Shown piece by piece: positions 1 to 6,032 of a DNA stretch of 8,043 nucleotides. Below the pieces are notes generated by a model. The model was not told the origin of the DNA. It did no database searches and saw only the letters and a program-made list of their open reading frames with translations. Source of the DNA: Bryobacterales bacterium (GTDB lineage: Bacteria > Acidobacteriota > Terriglobia > Bryobacterales > Bryobacteraceae); contig JAEUQE010000314.1 of assembly GCA_016789785.1 (NCBI GenBank), positions 1 to 8,043 on the forward strand, given 5' to 3'. The translations under genes and the position numbers were made by a program. Within the stretch, counting starts at the first letter, position 1, and each line of letters begins with the position of its first letter.

Positions 1-2
1 GC

Positions 3-73
3 GGCCTCCTCGGCGGAATCATACCATTGTAGCGGCCCGGGGGCGGCGTCCGGCGGGAATGTTGGTGACAATC
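3..73. repeat. Direct repeat, copy 1 (sensor-kinase leader)
   Basis: This 71-base segment matches 1331-1394 almost base for base. The differences are a few substitutions and a 7-base insertion in the GC-rich middle. The outer block (about 47-73) is identical in both copies. On the minus strand the segment reads like a gene leader, not a mobile-element end: it carries TACAAT (26-31) and a GAGGAGG Shine-Dalgarno (5-11). In the right copy the matching elements precede a recognisable kinase N-terminus. The two copies bracket the vapBC1 cassette. Confidence 0.85.
5..31 (-). promoter_or_regulatory. Probable -10 box and Shine-Dalgarno of a minus-strand gene starting off the left edge
   Basis: Read on the minus strand, TACAAT (31 to 26) is followed by GAGGAGG (11 to 5), a near-ideal ribosome binding site. 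Both elements are conserved in the second copy at 1354-1359 and 1333-1339. There the Shine-Dalgarno lies 6 bases before a TTG that opens a kinase-like reading frame. By analogy the start codon here falls a base or two beyond position 1. No good -35 hexamer is visible at standard spacing. Confidence 0.5.
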
Positions 74-123
74 CGGTTGCATTGGGGCCTGGGTTCGAGA
101 CCTTTCGAACTGGTCCGCCGACC

Positions 124-157
124 AGCATCATGACAGCAACAAATATGATGCTATGAT
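124..157 (+). promoter_or_regulatory. vapB1 promoter with inverted-repeat operator
   Basis: The perfect 8-base arms AGCATCAT (124-131) and ATGATGCT (145-152) are separated by 13 bases. They overlap a plausible promoter: ATGACA (130-135), a 16-base spacer, and TATGAT (152-157). VapB antitoxins with ribbon-helix-helix folds usually bind such repeats and repress their own operon together with the toxin, so autoregulation is expected. The -10 box ends only 6 bases before the ATG at 164, so the transcript may start at or beside the start codon. No Shine-Dalgarno is visible. Confidence 0.6.
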
Positions 158-163
158 GTATGT

Positions 164-424
164 ATGAGGACGACGATCACCTTGGAACCGGATGTCCTTG
201 CACTTCTCCGAACCGCCATGAAGGAGCGGGGGATCTCCTTTAAGGAGGCGCTCAACTCGGCGGTGCGAGCCGGGCTCACGCAGGGGAAACCCGATCGGCG
301 CCAATTCACGCAAAAGGCCTACTCGCTTGGCACGGATCAGAATTTCCGTTGGGACAAGGCGCTGGAGGCAGCCGCCTCAATCGAAGATGAGGAGTTAGGC
401 CGGAAGCTTGCGTTGCGGAAATGA
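164..424 (+). CDS. vapB: VapB-type antitoxin, ribbon-helix-helix family
   Basis: This 86-residue cytoplasmic protein is predicted to bind DNA as a dimer and neutralise the downstream PIN toxin. The N-terminus MRTTITLEPDVLALLRTAMKE is a typical ribbon (residues 1-7) followed by two helices. Residues 20-45 (RGISFKEALNSAVRAGL) complete the RHH unit. The C-terminal part (about 46-86), with FRWDKALEAAASIEDEEL, matches the usual toxin-wrapping tail. The start at 164 gives the standard RHH opening; there is no Shine-Dalgarno, and a -10 box lies directly upstream. It lies 116 bases before the toxin start chosen at 541. That gap is larger than the overlap seen in most vapBC operons, and the toxin frame is open back to a GTG at 481. 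Length and domain order are normal. RHH antitoxins of RelB or MazE type look similar, but the PIN partner supports the VapB call. Confidence 0.82.
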   Translation: MRTTITLEPDVLALLRTAMKERGISFKEALNSAVRAGLTQGKPDRRQFTQKAYSLGTDQNFRWDKALEAAASIEDEELGRKLALRK

Positions 425-540
425 TGGCGATCGCCGTGCCGCGAGGGAGAGGGCCGCAGACTACTGCGAACCCGTGAAGTGTGAGGGCCAAGGCTTGTTC
501 CGTGGCGACCGAGGGTGTGGAAAGGGCATCAACCCGCAAT

Positions 541-978
541 ATGATTGTTGTCGACGTCAATCTGCTCATTTATGCAGTGAACCAGGATTCGCCGGACCAC
601 GGGAAGGCGAAAGCATGGCTGGAGGCCGCCGTTTCGGGACACGAAACTGTCGGGTTGCCTTGGATCGTCGTCCTCGCTTTTCTCCGTCTCACCACGCGAA
701 CTGGGCTATTCCAGAAGCCACTTGCCGTGGATGCGGCATTCGAACTTGTGGATTCCTGGCTGCAACAGCCTTCGGTCACTGTGCCCGAGCCGACCGCGCG
801 CCATCTGCAAACGATGCGTGATCTGGTCTCGCCGCTGGGCACCGCGGGAAATCTCACATCGGACGCCCATCTTGCGGCTTTAGCCATCGAGCACGGTGCC
901 GAGCTTTGCTCCACGGACAACGACTTCGGGCGATTCGGCCGGTTGCGTTGGCGAAATCCGCTGAACGATATCCGCTGA
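541..978 (+). CDS. vapC: VapC-type PIN-domain ribonuclease toxin
   Basis: This is a 145-residue PIN nuclease; VapC toxins cleave tRNA or rRNA in the cytoplasm when not held by VapB. The sequence shows D5-x-N7 in IVVDVNLLIYAVN, D108 in TSDAHLAALAIEHGAELCS, and D126/D128 in STDNDF. These are the metal-binding acids of the family. The central Glu found in many VapCs is replaced by Ala46 in VVLAFLRLTTR; this Ala form also occurs in a recognisable VapC subfamily with the LPW...LAFLR pattern, so the protein need not be inactive. I chose the ATG at 541 because it puts the first PIN strand at residue 2. A GTG at 481 would add 20 non-PIN residues. No strong Shine-Dalgarno precedes 541. Its antitoxin is directly upstream, and about 100 non-coding bases follow before the kinase remnant. 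Confidence 0.85.
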   Translation: MIVVDVNLLIYAVNQDSPDHGKAKAWLEAAVSGHETVGLPWIVVLAFLRLTTRTGLFQKPLAVDAAFELVDSWLQQPSVTVPEPTARHLQTMRDLVSPLGTAGNLTSDAHLAALAIEHGAELCSTDNDFGRFGRLRWRNPLNDIR

Positions 979-1079
979 GTCGCTGGACGCTGTTCCTGCT
1001 CCGGTTCGACAAGGCTGGCTTGCCGCGCGAAGCCGGTGGCGAATTAGGTGTATCGCGGGTGAGTCGATCGTGCTGCTGA

Positions 1080-1326
1080 TCAGGGAGAATCAGGTTTCAG
1101 CCGCCCGCCGAGCGCCTGGGCCACATCGACCAGGAACCGCTGGTCGGGCGCATCGCCGACCTGACGAGGGTTATTGCCACCATTCGCGCCTTGTCGCCAA
1201 GGTCGGTCTTCAAGCTGTTGATATAGCCCTCCTCGACGAAGCGGGAGGCCAGGTAGTCGACGGCGATCATGGCCCAAGAATGCAGAAGACGGCGAAGGTC
1301 AGCTTCAGGAAGATGCGTGCGGTCAA
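1080..1326 (-). pseudogene. Degenerate N-terminal fragment of a membrane sensor histidine kinase
   Basis: Three minus-strand frames join into one recognisable N-terminus. From the TTG at 1326 it reads LTARIFLKLTFAVFCILG, a basic start plus transmembrane segment, ending at a stop at 1267. From 1270 another frame continues IAVDYLASRFVEEGYINSL, then KTDLGDKARMVA. A third frame carries GDAPDQRFLVDVAQALGGRL and ends at the stop at 1080. Membrane segment, periplasmic linker and a DKxRMVA helix are the layout of the input region of PhoR-like kinases. At least two frameshifts and the absence of everything after about 85 codons show it is dead. SD AAGAGG lies 6 bases before the TTG. The family assignment is from pattern memory and is moderate; the frameshifted state is directly visible. 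Confidence 0.5.
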
Positions 1327-1330
1327 AGGT

Positions 1331-1394
1331 GGCCTCTTCGGCGGAACCTTTCCATTGTAGCGGCCCGCGTCCGGCGGGAATGTTGGTGACAATC
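1331..1394. repeat. Direct repeat, copy 2 (leader of the dead kinase fragment)
   Basis: This is the 64-base counterpart of 3-73, lacking 7 bases of the GC-rich centre. On the minus strand it contains TACAAT (1354-1359) and GAAGAGG (1333-1339), and leads straight into the kinase-like frame at 1326. The copies are in the same orientation and about 1.3 kb apart, so homologous recombination between them would remove vapBC1 and the remnant. Confidence 0.85.
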
Positions 1395-1435
1395 GGGTCT
1401 GGCTAGCTAGCAGGGTTGGTTGCCAGCTGTGGAAG

Positions 1436-1474
1436 ACACCGGACCCGGGCAGGCAGCGCCACCCGGTCCGGTGT
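1436..1474 (-). terminator. Hairpin downstream of the ManD-like gene
   Basis: ACACCGGAC (1436-1444) and GTCCGGTGT (1466-1474) are perfect 9-base arms. A further CGGG/CCCG pairing inside extends the stem with one bulge. The stem begins about 20 bases past the minus-strand stop at 1495, where a terminator is expected. There is no U-tract after it, so it may be a non-canonical terminator or an mRNA 3'-end stabiliser. Confidence 0.5.
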
Positions 1475-1494
1475 CAGAGATTCATGAGCCAGAC

Positions 1495-2856
1495 TTACTG
1501 CTTGATGAGCGTGCCGTCCGGTTTCCGGACCTCGCCCCAGCCGCCATTCAGTGCCTTGCGTTCACCCTGCTCGCCGAACCCGAACGGGTATTTCTTCGCC
1601 GCCGCTTCGTTGATCTCGATGCCCCAGCCCGGCGCCTCGTTCGCATACGCGTATCCATCTCTGAACGTCGGCACGCCGGAGAAGACTTCGAGTACCCGCT
1701 CATTGAAGCCGCTCCATTCCTGAACGCCGAAGTTGTAGCACGCCAGATCCAGCGCGACGTTGGCTGCGTGTCCGATGGGAGATACATCGCCGGGCCCATG
1801 CCACGCCGTGCGAACTCCGTAGACTTCGCAGACGGCCGCCATCTTGCGGCACGGCGTCAATCCGCCCATTTGGCTGACGTGCACGCGGATGTAGTCGATC
1901 AGCCGGTCGTGGACCAGCGGGGTCCACTCGTGGGGGGAGTTGAACAGTTCTCCCATCGCGATCGGCGTGGTGCACGCGTTGCGGATGTGCCGGTAGTAGG
2001 CGATGTCCTCGGGCGACAGCGGATCTTCGAGGAAAAACAGCCGGTACTGCTCGAGATCCTTGGCGAGTTGGATGGCCTGGGTGGGAGAAACGCGCTCGTG
2101 CGTGTCGTGCAGTAATTCGACGTCTTCCGGTAACTGCTTGCGGCAGGCCTCAAATACCTTCAGGCACTTACGCACATAGTCGTTGGGATTATACACCGGA
2201 CCTTTGTGCAACGCGGGAACCCGGTTGCCTTTGATTCCGGCGAGAGACTGATTGTAGTTTTGTCCGGAGCGCGAACCGTAAGCCGCCTGTCCGGGTTGGC
2301 CGAACTGGACGCGCACGTGCCGGTATCCCCGCTCAATATAGCTCTTGACGCTGTCGATGATTTCGGGGATTTCCATGCCACCCGCGTGGCCGTAGCAGTC
2401 AGCGGCTTCGCGGCACTTCCCGCCGAGTAACTGGTACACTGGCATTCCCGCCTGGCGGCCCTTGATATCCCACAGCGCCTGGTCGACGCCGGAAATCGCG
2501 TTGTTCAGAACGCCGGAGTTACGCCAGTAAGACGAGTTGTAACAGGCCTGCCAGAGATCGTCGATCCGGTCGGCCGGCTTGCCGATGAGGAACGGCTTCA
2601 GATACTTCTCGGCTGCCGCCACTACCAGATCGGCGCGCTGCGTGTAGGTGGCGCAACCGTAACCGTACAAGCCGTCCTGATCGGTAAGGATCTTCACGAC
2701 TGCCAGCCGCAATCCGGCGGGCGCCGTGGCGATCACCTGCAGATCTTTGATTTTGGGTGAGGGCGTCGCGCGAGTGGCGCGGGCTACCTGTGCTTGGGCC
2801 GCGGCCGGCAACGCGGGCATGGCGGCGGCGAGTTTCATCAATGTGCGGCGATTCAT
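1495..2856 (-). CDS. Tat-exported mandelate racemase/enolase-superfamily protein, D-mannonate dehydratase-like
   Basis: This 453-residue protein belongs to the enolase superfamily and is closest to ManD/RspA-type sugar-acid dehydratases, which convert mannonate to 2-keto-3-deoxygluconate. Residues 1-22 (MNRRTLMKLAAAMPALPAAA) form a twin-arginine signal with AQA near the cleavage site, so it should act outside the cytoplasm. The N-terminal lid (about 35-150) includes SSYWRNSGVLNNAISGVDQALWDIKG and GGKCREAADCYGHAGG, with Tyr155 matching the ManD Tyr region. Barrel metal ligands are D251 (HDTHER, with His253), E277 (FLEDPL) and E303 (MGELFN); His353 lies in AWHGPGD. AAGGA (2865-2869) is placed well for the ATG. 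It lies 165 bases after the upstream barrel gene on the same strand. Many ManD-like proteins have low activity, so the substrate is uncertain. Confidence 0.88.
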   Translation of the reverse strand: MNRRTLMKLAAAMPALPAAAQAQVARATRATPSPKIKDLQVIATAPAGLRLAVVKILTDQDGLYGYGCATYTQRADLVVAAAEKYLKPFLIGKPADRIDDLWQACYNSSYWRNSGVLNNAISGVDQALWDIKGRQAGMPVYQLLGGKCREAADCYGHAGGMEIPEIIDSVKSYIERGYRHVRVQFGQPGQAAYGSRSGQNYNQSLAGIKGNRVPALHKGPVYNPNDYVRKCLKVFEACRKQLPEDVELLHDTHERVSPTQAIQLAKDLEQYRLFFLEDPLSPEDIAYYRHIRNACTTPIAMGELFNSPHEWTPLVHDRLIDYIRVHVSQMGGLTPCRKMAAVCEVYGVRTAWHGPGDVSPIGHAANVALDLACYNFGVQEWSGFNERVLEVFSGVPTFRDGYAYANEAPGWGIEINEAAAKKYPFGFGEQGERKALNGGWGEVRKPDGTLIKQ

Positions 2857-2876
2857 AACGACGATTCCTTTTTCTG
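2857..2876 (-). promoter_or_regulatory. Ribosome binding site of the ManD-like gene
   Basis: On the minus strand AAAAAGGA (ending at 2865) lies 8 bases before the ATG at 2856. This is one of the few clear Shine-Dalgarno sequences in the window and fixes the start that yields the twin-arginine signal. The rest of the 165-base gap up to 3021 shows no convincing promoter or terminator, consistent with read-through from the upstream gene. Confidence 0.6.
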
Positions 2877-3021
2877 GTCAGTTGAGTCCGAGTCCCGGCT
2901 TTGTTCCGGTTGAGAATATGGCGCTGGCCGGGATCAAAAGGTACGGAGGCGCTGATCCGCATGGCTGCCCTCGTAGTTTTATCATGAAACTCGCACTTGG
3001 CGCAGTGCCGGCATTTCAGGG

Positions 3022-3903
3022 TCAATACGTTTTCGCTGCGGCTTCCTCGCCAAGCGACGGCAGCAGACGCTTCAGGCCAGTTACGTTGAGCCGCAGGCTC
3101 TCTTCGGCATCCATTTCTTCGCGATGCCCCAGGATGCCGATCGGCCCCTGGTAGCCACTGCGTTGGATCGCGCGCAGCATCTCGAGTTCATGCTTGCCGT
3201 CGCCCACGGGGAGGATCTTCGCCTCCGCACTCATGCCGTTGAGATTGATGGCCAGCAGATGAGGCCGCATCTTCGTGAGTAACTCGGGAAACCGTGCAAT
3301 GTGTTCGTGGGCGTGGTGGAAGTTGTACACGATTCCCACGTTCTTCATCCCTACACGCTCAATGACGCGGATCTGGTTCTCCGGCTCCCCATACCAGCCG
3401 CCGTGGTTGTATAAGCCGACCTTGCAATCGAGCGCCTGTGCCTCGATCGCGACCTTCTTCACGATCGCCGAGGCAGTCTCCAGCTTCTGTTCGTCCGGCA
3501 TTGCGAGGAACGCCTTGTCCTGGCTGATGGAGAGCCAGAGTTCGGTGCGAAGCTTGCGGCGTTTCAAGAGGTCGAGAATCACTGGCAATTTGCCGGATTG
3601 TGCCGGCGAGGCAGGATGCGGAGTCCAGAAGCCCTGCAAGTGGATCCCATGTTTCTTCAGTGCATCGATCTCGCGATCGAAGTCGGGGATGTCTTTTTCG
3701 CGCCAATCGTAGACGAACTTACGAAGGCCGAGTTTCTTCAGCATGGCCGCCCGTTCTTCCGGGCCCCGCTTCCTGGCGTCGAACGGGACGATACACCACG
3801 CGACTAAGTTGCCGCGCGCGAACACTGAGGCAACCGTTTCCGCCGCGCCGCAGAGCATCGCGGCGATCAGGGCGGGGATGATCCAAGCAGTGAGTGGTTT
3901 CAT
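3022..3903 (-). CDS. Exported sugar-phosphate isomerase/epimerase-like TIM-barrel protein
   Basis: This 293-residue protein resembles the xylose isomerase-like (AP endonuclease 2) barrel family, whose members isomerise or epimerise sugars using a divalent metal. Residues 1-25 (MKPLTAWIIPALIAAMLCGA...) form a hydrophobic signal sequence. Cys18 is in a poor lipobox context, so ordinary secretion is more likely than lipidation. Family-like patches follow along the barrel: QGFWTP (90-95), TELWLSIS (120-127), LYNHGGWYGEPENQ (164-177; His167, Glu173), VYNFHHAHEH (192-201), INLNG (219-223) and GILGHREEMDAEESL (256-270). The order matches an eight-strand barrel with a His/Glu metal site. The ATG at 3903 has only a weak AGGA 12 bases upstream. 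The ManD-like gene follows on the same strand, which suggests a shared sugar-acid pathway. The exact reaction cannot be read from the sequence. Confidence 0.82.
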   Translation of the reverse strand: MKPLTAWIIPALIAAMLCGAAETVASVFARGNLVAWCIVPFDARKRGPEERAAMLKKLGLRKFVYDWREKDIPDFDREIDALKKHGIHLQGFWTPHPASPAQSGKLPVILDLLKRRKLRTELWLSISQDKAFLAMPDEQKLETASAIVKKVAIEAQALDCKVGLYNHGGWYGEPENQIRVIERVGMKNVGIVYNFHHAHEHIARFPELLTKMRPHLLAINLNGMSAEAKILPVGDGKHELEMLRAIQRSGYQGPIGILGHREEMDAEESLRLNVTGLKRLLPSLGEEAAAKTY

Positions 3904-3923
3904 GGGGCACTTCTATCCTATCC

Positions 3924-3948
3924 CTTGCAGACGCCCGTGATCTGCAAG
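3924..3948. promoter_or_regulatory. Inverted repeat in the leader of the isomerase-like gene
   Basis: CTTGCAGA (3924-3931) and TCTGCAAG (3941-3948) form perfect 8-base arms around a 9-base loop. The repeat lies about 20 bases before the minus-strand start at 3903. The 25-base size and near-start position fit a repressor operator controlling the isomerase/dehydratase pair. A leader hairpin that influences translation is also possible, because the weak AGGA lies just below the stem. Confidence 0.5.
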
Positions 3949-4484
3949 ACGCCAATCTTTGGTTGTCAGCAAGACATCAGAGGCCCCATGCATCGGTCTC
4001 GGCGCCTATGCTTTGCTGCCTGGTGCATCCCCGGACGAGTCCCCTGTCCGCGAAATCCGCGTGGGGTGGGCAATCAGCGCCGAGTTCCGCGGAGCGTTTC
4101 TACACTGCGAAAAGTGTTGAAAGATGTTGAAAAGCGTTGTGATTGGACCATAATTTCGATTGTCAAGGATCAATGGCCTGCCGGGACGGCGAATTACGAC
4201 CGGAGCCATCTTCGGTAGAGCATGGGCGGTCTCGGATGTAAGAAGGGAAAGTGCTTGGGAAGCCCGATTGGCGGGGCCGAAAAGAATCTCCAATGCGGTG
4301 ATTCGGTTGGACCGCGGTTTCATGGCGCCGACGCTACCGTTCCGAGGGTGCAACCGATCGGACGGCAGATTCGCCATCGTTGAACAGCCGCACTCAATCG
4401 GGGCGAGACAGGCATGCGCTTCTTGGAATGGGACATCGCGCTCAAAGGCAAGGGGCCGGATGAAAACCTCGGCCGCCACGGCTC
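3949..4484. other. Intergenic stretch without a convincing gene
   Basis: Between the isomerase leader and the methyltransferase stop no recognised protein is seen. A minus-strand frame (GTG at 4479 to a stop at 4006, 157 codons) starts only 5 bases after the methyltransferase stop, where a co-translated gene could lie. Its product has no family pattern I recognise, no clear Shine-Dalgarno and unremarkable composition. A + frame (4160-4552) is open over much of the same stretch. Long frames open on both strands are common by chance in GC-rich DNA, so I do not call either one. The decamer repeats at 4111-4140 fall inside. Confidence 0.4.
4111..4140. repeat. Three tandem decamers
   Basis: AAAGTGTTGA, AAGATGTTGA and AAAGCGTTGT follow each other without a gap, so a GTTGA-like core recurs every 10 bases, one helical turn. 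The A-rich block stands out from the GC-rich surroundings. It could be a binding site for a cooperatively binding regulator or simple slippage. No gene start nearby fixes its role. Confidence 0.5.
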
Positions 4485-5486
4485 TTAGCGCGCTTGCTGG
4501 CCTGCTTGTGATGTGGCCCCGGGAGTCGAGTCCCTTCTCTTCAAGACCATGAAGACGTTCTCCGGCAGCAGGAACTTGTTCTCCGTTAGAAAGTCGTCAA
4601 ACGCTAGCAGCAGGTCCAGAATTACCCGGTCCTCCTCACGGGTGAGGTCGTAGTTGTCGCCAAAGCCACCATCGACGAACCTACGGGTAAATGCATGGCC
4701 AAGGACCTTTGCTTCCAAATGAAAGTGGGTTTCCAACAGGCCCACCAGCTCTTCGGAGCGAATGCATTCAAACCCACCCTGTGTATATTCAACGTCGGGA
4801 AACGCCTCAATGACCGGTCCCGTGCGGCCGTTGCGACGATAGCGCGCGGGCAGGACACTGAAGATGCGATCCACCAATTCCTTGGTTCGCGGCCAGAGAA
4901 GCATGCCATTCCGTGGCACGGGTTCATGCGCGATGAAGACGCCATTGGGAGAAAGGTGGTCATGAATCTCGGAAAAAATATGCTCGAACTTCATGAAATG
5001 ATGCAATGCCGCGTGCGCCAGAACGACGTCATACGTCTCGTTGAGGCTCAGAAAGTTCGCATCCTGCGCGATGGTTTTGATCTCAATGCCGAGAGTGTGC
5101 GCCTTTTCCTTTCCCGCTTCGAGAAGCTTCTCATTGAGATCAAGACAGGTCAGCCGATAGCGGCCGGTAAAGGACTTCGCCAACTCAAGTTCCACGCCAC
5201 AAGGGCCAGAGCCGAGGCTCAACACGCGAGCGCCGGGCCGCGAGTTCACTTGCGCAATGATGTACTCCCAGGGGCCCAATCCCAAGGCACGGCGGACCTT
5301 TTCTCCGAAAGCGTCGTATGAGTAGGTTAACGCCGTTGAAATGTTCTCCAGGAGGGTGGCCGGGTCATACTCCTTGCGCGAGAACTCGTTCTTCTCATTC
5401 TCAAGCTGTTGCTCATAGCTTAAGCTTGAGGATCTGCGAAAAGGATTTTTCAAGGTTGGTTCGTCCCCTGCACGGGATGGTATCAC
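4485..5486 (-). CDS. Class I SAM-dependent methyltransferase
   Basis: The 333-residue protein has a Rossmann-type methyltransferase core at about 75-190, between an N-terminal extension (1-74) and a C-terminal region (191-333). Motif I is VLSLGSGPCGVE (88-99), the SAM glycine loop. LTCLDLNEKLL (112-122) supplies the acidic residue (D116) for the ribose hydroxyls. QDANFL (141-146) and YDVVLAHAALHHF (152-164) are the next motifs, and LSPNGVFIAHEP (178-189) is the strand after the core helix. No membrane segment or signal is seen. The acceptor cannot be inferred. The frame has no ATG near its beginning: GTG at 5486 gives the longest form. TTG at 5453, with AGGGG 11 bases upstream (5465-5469), would start MKNPFRRSS and is about equally likely. 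Its stop precedes a long gap, so it is probably not in the isomerase operon. Confidence 0.85.
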   Translation of the reverse strand: MIPSRAGDEPTLKNPFRRSSSLSYEQQLENEKNEFSRKEYDPATLLENISTALTYSYDAFGEKVRRALGLGPWEYIIAQVNSRPGARVLSLGSGPCGVELELAKSFTGRYRLTCLDLNEKLLEAGKEKAHTLGIEIKTIAQDANFLSLNETYDVVLAHAALHHFMKFEHIFSEIHDHLSPNGVFIAHEPVPRNGMLLWPRTKELVDRIFSVLPARYRRNGRTGPVIEAFPDVEYTQGGFECIRSEELVGLLETHFHLEAKVLGHAFTRRFVDGGFGDNYDLTREEDRVILDLLLAFDDFLTENKFLLPENVFMVLKRRDSTPGATSQAGQQAR

Positions 5487-5600
5487 ACGTATCGAGCGCG
5501 AAACCCTCGATGGCTGGCGGCGCGCTGACCATTCCGTATTCTCTTATTGGCCGGAAGGAGGGATCCGGTTGGCGGGGATTGGTACTGACCGTTCGACCAG

Positions 5601-6030
5601 TTATGCGGCGTTCGCACAGACTCTGCGATTGAGGCAGCATTTCTTGAACTTAAGGCCGCTGCCACAGGGGCATTTCTGGTTGCGTGGAGTTCGGGGAGCA
5701 GGTGGTGGCGGGCCTTCGGGGATGGGTGTGCTCGCTGTGGTAGCGGTGCGACCGGCGGGTGTTGGCTTGGCGGGTGGCTGGGGTTCGGGCCGCGCCGTTG
5801 CGCCGGGCTGGAGGGGCGTGCCCTTGTCAAGCGTGTCGTCCGTGTCGTCCAACTCTTCCAACCTGGGGACCTCAAGTAACATGCGTTGGACGCAAGTGAG
5901 ATAGTAACTACGGCGGTATCGATGTTGTAACTGGATGCGTACTTCACGACACTGAGCGCCGCACGGAGGCGGAGGGAGGGAGAGAGTTGGGGGCCGGTGA
6001 GCGCCTCGCGAATGACCTGGATGGCACTGG
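5601..6030 (-). pseudogene. Frameshifted, 5'-truncated SEC-C motif protein
   Basis: The C-terminal end is clear: CPCGSGLKFKKCC (5672 to 5634) is the SEC-C zinc motif, preceded by a proline/alanine-rich linker and by LLEVPRLEELDDTDD. Further upstream the protein-like pattern moves to another frame: SAIQVIREALTG, then LSPSLRLRAALSVVKYASSYN (about 6027 to 5910). Amphipathic helices followed by an LRAA segment and a SEC-C tail occur in small DNA-binding-like proteins of acidobacteria and related soil bacteria; this comparison is from memory. The switch implies one frameshift near 5900. Upstream of 6030 the minus-strand frame runs into the antisense of a protein-kinase fragment, so the true N-terminus is missing. 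The stop is the TAA at 5603-5601. The two-frame reading is my reconstruction. Confidence 0.5.
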
Positions 6031-6032
6031 GG

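Noticed and set aside
84..112. A GGTTCGAGACC block resembling a tRNA T-arm, with TTCGA dyad arms
   Set aside because: The T-stem does not pair properly, and no acceptor, D or anticodon arm lies upstream. It is only a short GTTCGA/TCGAAC inverted repeat.
1..1400. Reading the flanking direct repeats as insertion-sequence or integrase attachment ends
   Set aside because: No transposase or integrase lies between them, they are not terminal inverted repeats, and their content (-10 box, Shine-Dalgarno) matches a gene leader.
1420..2115. Long + strand open frame opposite the ManD-like gene
   Set aside because: It is the antisense of a well-supported enolase-superfamily gene, and its translation is Arg/Pro/Val-rich with no family pattern.
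2519..3025. 168-codon minus-strand frame spanning the gap between the two sugar enzymes
   Set aside because: It overlaps the ManD-like start out of frame and is arginine-rich. The Tat signal and metal ligands support the other frame.
4160..4552. 130-codon + strand frame in the gap
   Set aside because: It has no Shine-Dalgarno or recognised motif, runs into the antisense of the methyltransferase end, and lies opposite another equally long open frame.
4695..5321. 208-codon + strand frame opposite the methyltransferase
   Set aside because: It is a shadow of the methyltransferase; the SAM motifs on the minus strand settle the coding strand.
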